NCBI GenBank assembly: GCA_021787255.1 | Contig: JAJYMD010000106.1 | Span: 1-6,123 of the forward strand | Source of the DNA: Actinomycetes bacterium | GTDB taxonomy: Bacteria > Actinomycetota > Acidimicrobiia > Acidimicrobiales > RAAP-2 | Reading direction: 5' to 3' | Length of the DNA stretch: 6,123 nucleotides | Part shown: piece by piece, positions 1-6,123 of the stretch | Position numbering within the stretch: position 1 is the first letter of the stretch | Layout: every line of letters starts with the position of its first letter | Made by a program: the position numbers and the translations under genes | Notes under the pieces: generated by a model | The model's input: only the letters and a program-made list of their open reading frames with translations | Databases searched by the model: none | What the model was told of the DNA's origin: nothing

Positions 1-507
1 TCCGTACTCGGCAGGGGCCGCCGACTCGGTGGCCGAGACGCTGAGCGCGCTCTTGCCGAGCAGGGCCTCGACGACCGGGGCGAGCGGGAGGTTGGACGCG
101 CTGACCTGGGCGCTCGCGAGGCAGAACGGCGTCGTGAAGACCCGGCCGTCGGCCGAGGACGGGCGCGTGGGCGTCGCGTTCGCGCACGTGACTGTCGTGA
201 GGTGGGCGTTGCTCGGCAGTCCCGCCGAGGCGAGGTTGCGACCGAAGACCGTGTGCACCGTGGCCTCCGCCACGGACGGCGAGAGGGTCGGGATCCCGTA
301 GGAGGTGGCCGAGTGGCTGGCGCTGTCGGCGCCGGTCAGCGCGGCGAAGGACGTCGCCTGGTCGAGGCGGAGCCGCACCTCGTGGAGCAGCGCCATGTTG
401 AGCGCGAAGGCCATCGCCGCGAGCAGCGCCGGGAGCGCGACGATCAACAGCGCGATCGCCTGACCCTTCTCGTCCTCCGCCCGCCGGCGCCCGGCCGCCC
501 GCTGCAC
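1..507 (-). CDS. TadE/TadG-like pilus assembly protein (3' end outside window)
   Basis: Seen: an open frame of 169 codons from a GTG at 507 down to base 1 with no stop, so the C-terminus is missing. After a basic N-terminus (MQRAAGRRRAEDEKGQ) comes one hydrophobic segment at about residues 16-41, then RLDQATSFAALTGAD (about 47-61). This layout fits the Flp-pilus TadE/TadG-like N-terminal family, where a Gly-x-Ala-rich membrane helix precedes a QnAADAAALAGA-type helix. The remainder is Ser/Thr/Ala-rich and presumably extracytoplasmic, with two cysteines (C108, C129) that could form a disulfide. The GTG start is supported by a GGAGG 7 nt upstream and lies 2 nt after the stop of the TadE-like gene, so the two are almost certainly co-transcribed. 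Inferred role: a minor pseudopilin or envelope component of a Tad-type pilus or secretion apparatus. The canonical acidic residue of the pilin-like helix is not evident, so family membership is firmer than function. Confidence 0.72.
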   Translation of the reverse strand, partial: MQRAAGRRRAEDEKGQAIALLIVALPALLAAMAFALNMALLHEVRLRLDQATSFAALTGADSASHSATSYGIPTLSPSVAEATVHTVFGRNLASAGLPSNAHLTTVTCANATPTRPSSADGRVFTTPFCLASAQVSASNLPLAPVVEALLGKSALSVSATESAAPAEYG

Positions 508-509
508 CG

Positions 510-1127
510 CTACCCCTCCGGCGTGCACGTGGTCGCGGTCCCGTTCTCGAGCACCGGCCCGTTCGCGTCCGGGCGCCAGGCGGTCTCCGAGGGCACGGTC
601 ACGCTCTCGTGGATCGGCGACGAGGTGAACAGGTGGCCGAGGTCCAAGAAGAGCGGGGAGCCGAGGAACGGGAAGACGAGGTGGTACTGGTATGTGACGC
701 TCACGGTCATGAACTGCGAGCCGGTCGTCTGGTTCCCGACGAGCGCGCACAGCGGCCGGAGCGGGAACGCCGCCCCTTGGGACGAGACGGTTGCCTGCTC
801 GCTCACGCCTCCGACGGACCCCGAGGCAGAGACGAGGTCCTGGGGGGCCGAGTTGCCGCTCCTGAGCGCCTGGTCGAGCGCGGAGCTCACATCGGGGGTG
901 ATCGCGCCCTCGCTCGCTGCGACCCGCGCCGCCTGGCGCACCGCGGAGGCGACCGCGTCGCGGGTGGTCGCGTAGAAGACGGTCTCGAAGATCCCCGCCA
1001 ACAGCGCGAAGAGGAAGGGCACGATCAAGATGAACTCGACCAGGGCCTGCCCATGTTCGTCGCGGCCGTGCCGACGCCCGGGTCGTCCACGTGCTGGCTG
1101 CTGGTGGGGGTCCTCGCACATCACCAT
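510..1127 (-). CDS. TadE-like pseudopilin / pilus assembly protein
   Basis: A 205-residue protein of the TadE-like family, membrane-anchored components needed for Tad (tight adherence) Flp-type pili. Seen: a basic, polar N-terminus (about 1-27), then GQALVEFILIVPFLFALLAGIFE (split here as GQALVEF, residues 26-32, and the hydrophobic run to about 49). The Gly-x-Ala-x-x-Glu-Phe signature with E31 followed by a single membrane helix is the classic TadE/pilin-like feature. A helix with DAVASAVRQAARVAA (58-71) follows, then a Ser-rich extracytoplasmic part. C127 and C201 could pair. VTVSVTY-like strand residues near 141-147 also match the family. The protein is somewhat longer than common TadE proteins of about 150 residues. 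Possible starts are ATG 1127, GTG 1124 and ATG 1121; none has a clear Shine-Dalgarno, and 1127 is the longest. It is the first gene of a leftward unit, followed 2 nt later by the second Tad-like gene. No tadA/B/C ATPase or membrane genes, flp pilin or prepilin peptidase are in view. Confidence 0.82.
   Translation of the reverse strand: MVMCEDPHQQPARGRPGRRHGRDEHGQALVEFILIVPFLFALLAGIFETVFYATTRDAVASAVRQAARVAASEGAITPDVSSALDQALRSGNSAPQDLVSASGSVGGVSEQATVSSQGAAFPLRPLCALVGNQTTGSQFMTVSVTYQYHLVFPFLGSPLFLDLGHLFTSSPIHESVTVPSETAWRPDANGPVLENGTATTCTPEG
513..519 (-). promoter_or_regulatory. Shine-Dalgarno site of the TadE/TadG-like gene
   Basis: The minus strand reads GGAGGGG immediately before the TAG stop of the TadE-like gene, then TAGCG, then GTG at 507. 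The GGAGG core is 7 nt from the GTG, near-ideal spacing, and it decides this non-ATG start. The site lies inside the last codons of the upstream gene, so a terminating ribosome would sit on it, favouring coupled translation. Confidence 0.7.
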
Positions 1128-1261
1128 GGGAATCGTCTGCTCGTCTCGTGCGCCGGCCAGGCCTCACGGCTCCCGGTCAGCCTGGTGTGGCGCGTGGTTG
1201 CGAGCGTCAGGGCCCCGGTCCTGCTCCGCCAGCGTTGCGGCCGCATCCGTATCCTCTTGGC
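1128..1261. other. Divergent intergenic region between the tadE-like gene and the unassigned gene
   Basis: These 134 bp separate the leftward tadE-like gene from the rightward 688-codon gene and must hold both promoters unless transcription comes from elsewhere. The plus-strand frame of the rightward gene stays open through here to an ATG at 1091, but its translation in this stretch is a Pro/Gly/Arg-rich composition typical of GC-rich noncoding DNA, and it would overlap tadE head-on. I find no convincing -10/-35 pair for the tadE direction and no strong inverted repeat. Confidence 0.6.
1250..1255 (+). promoter_or_regulatory. Candidate -10 box for a leaderless transcript of the unassigned gene
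   Basis: TATCCT fits the actinobacterial TANNNT -10 pattern. Six bases separate it from the GTG at 1262, which puts the expected transcription start at or next to the start codon. The absence of any Shine-Dalgarno before that GTG agrees with leaderless translation, which is common in actinobacteria. No good -35 element sits about 17 nt upstream, so this rests on one hexamer and its spacing. Confidence 0.35.
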
Positions 1262-3328
1262 GTGAGCGCTGAGCGAGACGTCGACTGGGACCCGCAACGC
1301 TGTGCGGCCGAGCTGCGAGCGGCACCCAGGCGGTTCCACGAGGCGGCACGGCAGGTGCAGTGGGGCGTCGCCGTCGTGCTCGACTTCGCGATCCACCCGA
1401 CCGGGAGGCTCGTGGCCGCCCCCGTTGCCGAGTACGACCCCGACGACCCGTTCGCCGGGCTCTTGGGCGCCACTGCGCCGCCGGGAACCGTGGCGTCTGG
1501 CGTCGTGCTCATGGCCCCTCCGTGGCTCGCCGACACGCCCTTCGCCGTCACCCCGTCGCTGCCCACCGATGCCCTGCTCGTCGTCGTCGGCGCCGACGCG
1601 ACGGTGTTCTCAGGCGACGCCCAAGAGGGCTCTCCCCTCGTCGCCCGGCGCCTCGGCGACATGCACGAGTCGTCCGCGGCGCTCCGCTACGCGGTCGTCT
1701 TGTCGAGACGCCTCGGCGTCACCGTCGCCCCGCCCGAGCGCCGTTGCCTCGGCGCGTGCCTCGCGAACAGCTGGGCGAAACGCTGCCTGTGGCGCTCCCG
1801 GCGCCTGGGCCGACACCTCGACCCGACAGAGGTCGCCGCGCTCGACCCCATCGATCTCGCAGGCGACCCGGCGGCGCCCTACGACGACTGGCCGGGCGTC
1901 TTCGAGCGCATGGCATCGGGCGACCTCCCCTATCGACAGGGCGTCCCCGGCGGGGCCAGCGTCTCGATCGACGCCCTGTGCGCGTCGGGGTGGCTCGATC
2001 CCGGCGCGCTCGGATGGATGGTCTTCTCCTCCACGTTCACGACCGGGGAGCTCGACTTGTTCACCAAGGCGCTGGCGTCGATGCAGATCGAAGCGCTCGC
2101 CGCCTTCCGGGCCACGATCGTCGAACGCGGCTGGCTCCCGAGCCGCTGGTTCGCCGACGCCGTGTACCACAAGCGCGCGCAGCGCCTGCAACTCGGCGAC
2201 CTCGACCGGCGCCTGCGACTGATCATCGAAGCCGTGTCCACGACAGAGGGCATCTCCACGCTCGCAGTGGAAGCCTCGACGCCGCTCGACCCCGACGAGA
2301 AGGCCCGCCAGGAGCTGTACCGCTCGGGGACGTTCGCCGCCATCGCCGAGCTCTTCTACCGCTACGGCCCCGTTCGTCGCGACGTCGCGTTCGGCACGGC
2401 GGTCCTCGCCTCGAACGGCTTGCTCGGCGCGTTCGCCTACCGTCGCCTCGGTCGGCCGAGGACGCGCCCGCCCTTCTACGAGGCCCTCGACCCGCCCCCG
2501 CCGCCCGAAGGCGTCGAGGCGGTCGAAGAGCTCTGCGCCCGAGAGCTCGACCGCTCGCTCCCATTCGGTGGCCTCTACGACTGGGACGTCCCCGAAGAAG
2601 CCGACGGTATCGTCCTCACCGCGGCGACCCAGGAGGCGATGTCGGACCCGTCCTGGCGCGGGCACGGCCCGAGCGACTCGGGGATGCTCGCGCTCGGGGT
2701 CGCGCGCGACGGCGTCGTCGCCTGTGGACGGCTCCACCGCAGCGACGACCTCTTCGGGCACGAGCCCGACGAGCTCGTGCACTTCGTCTCCTACGTCCCT
2801 CTCGACGACCTGACCTCCTTGACCCCCGAGCCGCTCGCGCTCATCCTCGCCGTCGCGGCCCTGGCGCTCGTGGGGAGGAGCGCCCCGCCGCCGCGGCCCG
2901 ATCCGCTCGGCCCGTACTTGGCGAGTGTCTGGGCGAAAGCCATCGAGGAGCGCTCAGCCCAGACGGGGGGCCTGCGTCTCTCGACGCCCGACACCGCCGC
3001 CTGTGACCCGCTCGCCGACCCCTCGTGGCACCGCATCGCCGGGGCGCCCGACGTCTTCATCGCCCACGAGCTCGTGCGCTCGGGTCTTGCGTCGCTCCCC
3101 GACGCCGACCCGGTCACCCGCGCGTGCTTCGGTCCGCTCGACTGGCTCTCGCTCGGTCCGAGCGTCTTCGCGTGGGCGCTCGAGGCGCTGCGGCTCCCCT
3201 CAGACGCGGTGCTCGCCATCGTCGCGCGCTCTTGCGACGAGGGCGCCGCCGCACAGGTGGTCTCCAAGCTCACGACGAGGCGCTGGCTCCTCGACCCGGC
3301 CTCCGACCGGAAGCGGTTTGCCTTCTGA
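1262..3328 (+). CDS. Unassigned 688-residue protein, probably cytoplasmic
   Basis: I do not recognise this family. The frame is real by composition: balanced hydrophobic and charged residues, G/C third positions, and no stop for 688 codons ending in TGA at 3328. The GTG at 1262 (VSAERDVDWDPQRC) is preferred because the sequence before it is low-complexity and the first in-frame ATG comes only at residue 84. Visible features: a beta-rich N-terminal part (about 35-160, with VVLMAPPWL and DALLVVVGADATVFSG); a basic segment with C162, C166 and C175 (CX3CX8C); a mainly helical middle (about 245-400); a proline run at 411-415 that looks like a linker; a mixed domain at about 430-515 (GMLALGVARDGVVACGRL); a short hydrophobic stretch at 523-538 that could be a buried helix or a marginal membrane segment; a second Pro-rich linker at 542-547; and a C-terminal helical part ending in basic RKRFAF. 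There is no signal peptide and no Walker motif. It is divergent from tadE and convergent with dinG, so it is probably transcribed alone. Existence is near certain; function is unknown. Confidence 0.85.
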   Translation: MSAERDVDWDPQRCAAELRAAPRRFHEAARQVQWGVAVVLDFAIHPTGRLVAAPVAEYDPDDPFAGLLGATAPPGTVASGVVLMAPPWLADTPFAVTPSLPTDALLVVVGADATVFSGDAQEGSPLVARRLGDMHESSAALRYAVVLSRRLGVTVAPPERRCLGACLANSWAKRCLWRSRRLGRHLDPTEVAALDPIDLAGDPAAPYDDWPGVFERMASGDLPYRQGVPGGASVSIDALCASGWLDPGALGWMVFSSTFTTGELDLFTKALASMQIEALAAFRATIVERGWLPSRWFADAVYHKRAQRLQLGDLDRRLRLIIEAVSTTEGISTLAVEASTPLDPDEKARQELYRSGTFAAIAELFYRYGPVRRDVAFGTAVLASNGLLGAFAYRRLGRPRTRPPFYEALDPPPPPEGVEAVEELCARELDRSLPFGGLYDWDVPEEADGIVLTAATQEAMSDPSWRGHGPSDSGMLALGVARDGVVACGRLHRSDDLFGHEPDELVHFVSYVPLDDLTSLTPEPLALILAVAALALVGRSAPPPRPDPLGPYLASVWAKAIEERSAQTGGLRLSTPDTAACDPLADPSWHRIAGAPDVFIAHELVRSGLASLPDADPVTRACFGPLDWLSLGPSVFAWALEALRLPSDAVLAIVARSCDEGAAAQVVSKLTTRRWLLDPASDRKRFAF

Positions 3329-3358
3329 GGGAGCCGCTTTCGACGCTGCAAGCGTCGC
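3312..3358. terminator. Hairpins in the convergent gap (weak terminator candidate)
   Basis: A perfect 7-bp stem lies at 3342-3348 (CGACGCT) pairing with 3352-3358 (AGCGTCG) around a GCA loop. A second 6-bp stem (AAGCGG at 3312-3317 with CCGCTT at 3335-3340) spans the stop codon of the plus-strand gene. The stems stack next to each other between two convergent genes, where a bidirectional terminator would be expected. Neither strand shows a clear U-tract after the stem, so intrinsic termination is uncertain, though U-less terminators have been proposed in actinobacteria. Confidence 0.35.
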
Positions 3359-3381
3359 GCCGACTGCGCCGGAGCGCCGCC

Positions 3382-5379
3382 TCAGCACTCCTCGAGGCGC
3401 GCCGCGAGGGCCGAGATCCAGGCGAGCGCCTGCTTCTCGTCGCGCTCGACGGGCATCGGCTCGAGTGCGGCCAGGAGCCGCTTGCCGTAGCCGCGGTCGC
3501 ACAGGCGCCGGTCGAGCACCACGGCCATGCCCTCGTCGTCGGCGCGGCGGATGAGCCGTCCGAGCGCCTGGTGGAGCGCGACGGACGCCTCGGCGAGGTC
3601 GACCTCCGCGAAGCCGCTCGGCCCCGCCTCGTGGCGCCGGGCGGCGGTCAGCGGCTCGTCGGGGAACGGGAACGGGATCCGGTCGACGACGAGGAGGCTG
3701 AGGGTCGGGCCGGGAGCGTCCACGCCGGTGAAGAACGTCCTGGTCGCGACGAGGACCGAGCGCTCTTGCGCGACGAAGCGCTCGAGCAGCTCCCCACGGC
3801 CGGCGTCGCCTTGGACGAGGAGGAGGTGCCCCTCTGCGGCGAGCCCCTGGCGCATCGCCTCGAGCATCCGCCACGAGGTGCACAGCACCAGGGCACGGCC
3901 CCCGGCGGCCGCGACGAACCGCCTCGTGGTCGCGACGGCGAAACGCCCCCACCCAGGTGTCGCCGGTTCGGGGGCGGTGCGGTCGGGAACCCAGAGGAGC
4001 GCCTTTTCCCGCAGGTCCCACGGGGAGCCCAGGTCGACGTAGGCGCCCTCGGGAAGCCCGAGCTGGCGGCACAGCTCCACCGATGCGTCCGCAGAGACGA
4101 GGCACGCAGGACGAGACGCCCACAATGTGCTGCGCTCGAGGAACGGTGCGACCGAGATGGGGGCCATCCGGGCCGACGGCACAGCGCCCGTGCGGTCGAC
4201 GAAGTGGACCACGCCGTCGCGAGGCTCGGTCATCTTGAGAGCGGCGCGTGCCGCCGAGCGAGCGCTCTGCGCCAGGCGCCCGAGCGCGCCCGCAGCGGCC
4301 TTGGCGTCGGGATCTTGGGAGCCCGCGTAGCACTCCCGGGCTTCCTCGGCGAGCTCGGCGATGTCGACCAGCGCCCCCTTGCACACGACGAGCGAGGCAC
4401 GCAGCGGGCCCGGGGCGCTCGGGCTGATCCGCTCGCCGCGCCCGTCGTTGAGCGCGGCATCGAAGAGCCCGACCTCTCGACGCCAGAGCGCGACGTCGGC
4501 CGTGGCGCCGATACCGAGACGCGCCGCTCGCTCGACGATGCGGGTGAGACGCGCCGCGTCGAGCGTCGCGCCGAGCACCTCGGTGAGGACCGGGGCGAGC
4601 ATGTGGCACTCGTCGACGACCAATACGCTGCGCTCTGGCAGCACCGCGCCCCCGCTCACGAGGTCGGCGGCCACGAGGTGCAGCGTCGCGAGCACGAACC
4701 TGGCCCGGCGCGCGTCGCGTCGTGCCGCCTCGGAGAAGCACGACGCGGCGAACGGGCACTTGGAGGCCCCCGCGCAGTCCGTCGCTCCCACCGACACACG
4801 CCTCCACAGCGCGTCGCTCACCGAGGGGGTGAGCTCCTCGCGCTCGCCGCGCGTCGTGCGCCCGAGCCAGTCGAGGAGCCCGAGCAGCTCGGGGGGGCGC
4901 TCCCGAGCCCTCAGGACGTCCTCGACCATCGCCCGGCAGGCGTAGGCCTGGCGGCCCCTGATCCGTGCGACGCTCACCGGAGCGTAGCCCCGCGCCTTGG
5001 CGGCCTCGGAGAGCAGCGCGAGGTCGCGCTGGACCAGCTGGTCCTGGAGTGCGTAGGTCGCGGTCGCGATCACGGCGTCGGTCCCGGCGACGATCAACGG
5101 CACGAGGTAGCCGAGGCTCTTGCCGACGCCGGTGCCCGCCCGGATCGCCACCTTCCCCCCGCTCTTGATCGCGTCGAGGACGCTGAGCGCGAGGCGCTCT
5201 TGGAGCGGCCGCACCTCGCCGCCGCCAGCGATCCGCTCGGCGCACGCGCCGAGCAGCTCGACGACGCGCGCTTCGTCGGAGGCCGGGGTGCCCACGAAGG
5301 ACCGGCGCACGCCGCGTTCACGACGCTCGCCGATGGCCGCCCGAGCGACGACGCCGCTCGGCGCCGGCCGCTCGCTCAA
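3382..5379 (-). CDS. dinG: DinG/XPD-family iron-sulfur ATP-dependent DNA helicase
   Basis: A 665-residue superfamily 2 helicase, expected to unwind 5'-to-3' at forks, R-loops or G-quadruplexes during repair. Seen in order: VRPLQERL Q-like region (56-63); Walker A GTGVGKS (82-88, K87); ATATYALQDQL motif Ia region (105-115); four cysteines C148, C202, C208 and C214 (CX53CX5CX5C) placed like the Fe-S cluster ligands of DinG; motif II DECH (256-259); motif III region LVSADAS (427-433); LGLPEGAYVDLGSPWD (440-455), a DinG hallmark before domain 2; ALVLCTSWRML (496-506); VLVATRTFFTGVDAPG (542-557); RIPFPFPDEPL (567-577); motif VI QALGRLIRR (604-612). No N-terminal exonuclease domain is present. The length matches mycobacterial DinG (about 664, from memory). 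The start is TTG 5379, chosen because TTGA overlaps the stop of the upstream NERD-like gene by 4 nt; the next candidate starts (GTG, residues 24 and 29) have no better ribosome site. Odd: DECH instead of DEAH and SAD where SAT is usual. No LexA box is visible, since the start lies inside the upstream gene. Confidence 0.93.
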   Translation of the reverse strand: MSERPAPSGVVARAAIGERRERGVRRSFVGTPASDEARVVELLGACAERIAGGGEVRPLQERLALSVLDAIKSGGKVAIRAGTGVGKSLGYLVPLIVAGTDAVIATATYALQDQLVQRDLALLSEAAKARGYAPVSVARIRGRQAYACRAMVEDVLRARERPPELLGLLDWLGRTTRGEREELTPSVSDALWRRVSVGATDCAGASKCPFAASCFSEAARRDARRARFVLATLHLVAADLVSGGAVLPERSVLVVDECHMLAPVLTEVLGATLDAARLTRIVERAARLGIGATADVALWRREVGLFDAALNDGRGERISPSAPGPLRASLVVCKGALVDIAELAEEARECYAGSQDPDAKAAAGALGRLAQSARSAARAALKMTEPRDGVVHFVDRTGAVPSARMAPISVAPFLERSTLWASRPACLVSADASVELCRQLGLPEGAYVDLGSPWDLREKALLWVPDRTAPEPATPGWGRFAVATTRRFVAAAGGRALVLCTSWRMLEAMRQGLAAEGHLLLVQGDAGRGELLERFVAQERSVLVATRTFFTGVDAPGPTLSLLVVDRIPFPFPDEPLTAARRHEAGPSGFAEVDLAEASVALHQALGRLIRRADDEGMAVVLDRRLCDRGYGKRLLAALEPMPVERDEKQALAWISALAARLEEC

Positions 5380-6122
5380 CGCCGGTCCGAGGGAGTTGCC
5401 GCCTGCTGCCCCTCGTCGAGAGAGCCGTCGAGCGCCGCTCGAGAGGCGGCGAGCATCAGCGCGTCGGGGACGAGCCGCTCAACGACCTCTGCGACCGCTC
5501 CGAGGTCGCTCGCACACGGGAGCCGTTCCATCGCGGCGATCGTCGCGGGCAGGACGCGGCCGGGGACGACGAGGCATCCGTCGTCGACGAGCATCGCCGA
5601 GGGCAGTGCGACCCCCCACGTCGCAAGCGCAGCGCGCACCGGCACGTCGCCGTAGGGGCGCAGCCCTTCGGCGACCAGCTCGGAGAGGTCCTCTGCGCAG
5701 CGTCGCGTGACTGCGGTGCGCAGTCGCTCGACCTCCGTGCCCCTGTGGCCGACGACGTGCCAGCCGTCTGTGCGCTCGACCGCCTTGCCGTGCGCCCGCT
5801 GCGAGGCGACCACCCAGATGCCGCAGGGGGCGACCACGACGTGGTCGACGACGCTCCCGCCCGGGATCGCGCGGTCGTGGAGCACCCGCGCCCCGATCGT
5901 GCGCTCGAGTGCAGAGAGTACTTCGGCACTCTGCCAGCACCCCAGCGCGCGGTCGAGCCATGCCCCGCACTCGGGGTCCTCGACCTGCGCACCGGTGCGC
6001 AGCCAGGCGGCGGCCCCGAACGCCGCCGCCGCCGCCGCACCTGCCCCGGCGCCGGCTGGCGCCCCGACGGCCCAGCCGATCACGACCCCGAGCGCGCACG
6101 CCACCACCACCGCGCCCAGGCG
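5376..6122 (-). CDS. Membrane-anchored NERD-like (nuclease-related) domain protein, N-terminus probably outside window
   Basis: The frame is open to the window edge. A GTG at 6110 gives 244 residues, but it has no Shine-Dalgarno and an Arg codon lies just upstream, so the true start may be further right. Residues here count from that GTG. Two Ala/Gly/Val-rich hydrophobic stretches (about 1-18 and 19-37) look like a membrane hairpin. RVLHDRAIPGG (75-85) and VVDHVVVAPCGIWVVASQ (87-104) then match the core of NERD, a restriction-endonuclease-like fold whose usual form is IDHVVVGP.GV.VIDAK. The first Asp (D89) is kept, but the D-x-K pair is A102 and Q104, so nuclease activity is doubtful. The C-terminal part (about 130-230) is helical, with a further small domain (VALPSAMLVDDGCLVVPG, 167-184) common in such proteins. 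Its stop overlaps the TTG start of dinG (TTGA), indicating an operon and coupled translation. Inferred role: a membrane-linked nucleic-acid-binding partner of DinG, or an unrelated co-transcribed protein. Confidence 0.78.
   Translation of the reverse strand, partial: RLGAVVVACALGVVIGWAVGAPAGAGAGAAAAAAFGAAAWLRTGAQVEDPECGAWLDRALGCWQSAEVLSALERTIGARVLHDRAIPGGSVVDHVVVAPCGIWVVASQRAHGKAVERTDGWHVVGHRGTEVERLRTAVTRRCAEDLSELVAEGLRPYGDVPVRAALATWGVALPSAMLVDDGCLVVPGRVLPATIAAMERLPCASDLGAVAEVVERLVPDALMLAASRAALDGSLDEGQQAATPSDRR
6021..6038. repeat. Trinucleotide run (CGC)6
   Basis: Six perfect CGC units, read as six GCG alanine codons (residues 25-30 from the GTG at 6110) in the second hydrophobic stretch of the NERD-like protein. 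Unit gain or loss would keep the reading frame and only change the length of the Ala run. It may simply be codon bias in a high-GC genome. Confidence 0.5.
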
Positions 6123-6123
6123 G

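Noticed and set aside
202..975. Plus-strand open frames of 257 and 218 codons opposite the two tad-like genes
   Set aside because: They lie antisense to genes with clear TadE-type membrane helices, and their own translations are low-complexity.
1237..1244. Palindrome GCGGCCGC in the divergent intergenic region as a possible operator
   Set aside because: An 8-bp G/C palindrome is expected by chance in DNA this GC-rich, and it has no extended symmetry or second copy.
1091..1261. N-terminal extension of the unassigned protein to the ATG at 1091
   Set aside because: The extra 57 residues are Pro/Gly/Arg-rich, would overlap the start of tadE head-on, and have no ribosome site. GTG 1262 is more plausible.
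1610..2782. Minus-strand 390-codon open frame opposite the unassigned gene
   Set aside because: Composition is Arg/Gly/Glu/Val-biased with no recognisable motif; explained as an antisense shadow.
1360..3006. Plus-strand 548-codon open frame overlapping the unassigned gene
   Set aside because: The translation is extremely Arg/Pro-rich, typical of an out-of-frame reading. The 1262-3328 frame has normal protein composition.
3200..5245. Minus-strand 681-codon open frame overlapping dinG in another frame
   Set aside because: The Arg/Ala/Gly-rich translation has no helicase motifs, whereas the 3382-5379 frame has the full DinG motif set.
3025..5655. Very long plus-strand open frame (876 codons) across the dinG and NERD-like genes
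   Set aside because: It is antisense to two genes with clear motifs, and its translation is Arg/Ala/Gly/Glu-rich without family features. Such shadows are expected in high-GC DNA, where stop codons are rare.

Overview
The window is very GC-rich, with G or C at nearly every third codon position. It carries GTG and TTG starts, TadE-type pilin-like genes and a DinG-type helicase of the size seen in mycobacteria. This suggests a high-GC actinobacterium. An acidimicrobial or similar lineage is possible, but the sequence alone does not settle it. It reads as chromosomal and is not obviously mobile: I see no transposase, integrase, tRNA, CRISPR array or phage gene.

Layout: (1) Positions 1-1127, minus strand: two Tad-pilus-type genes in tandem, a TadE-like pseudopilin followed 2 nt later by a TadE/TadG-like protein that runs off the left edge. 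(2) Positions 1128-1261: a 134-bp divergent intergenic region with a plausible -10 box for a leaderless rightward transcript. (3) Positions 1262-3328, plus strand: a 688-residue protein I cannot assign to a family. (4) Positions 3329-3381: a short convergent gap with a hairpin. (5) Positions 3382 to the right edge, minus strand: a two-gene unit. Its first gene encodes a membrane-anchored NERD-domain-like protein, probably cut by the window edge. The second is a DinG/XPD-family iron-sulfur DNA helicase whose TTG start overlaps the stop of the NERD gene by 4 nt.

The tad genes would act at the cell envelope, in assembly or capping of thin Flp-type pili or a related secretion apparatus. The NERD/DinG pair would act on nucleic acid. 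The most notable points are: the NERD-like domain has lost the usual D-x-K nuclease residues yet is kept in translational coupling with a helicase; the helicase has non-standard motif II (DECH) and motif III (SAD instead of SAT) sequences; and a large unassigned protein lies between the two units. The best candidate for an undescribed system is the pairing of a catalytically altered, membrane-linked NERD protein with a DinG-type helicase. Its function is inference only.
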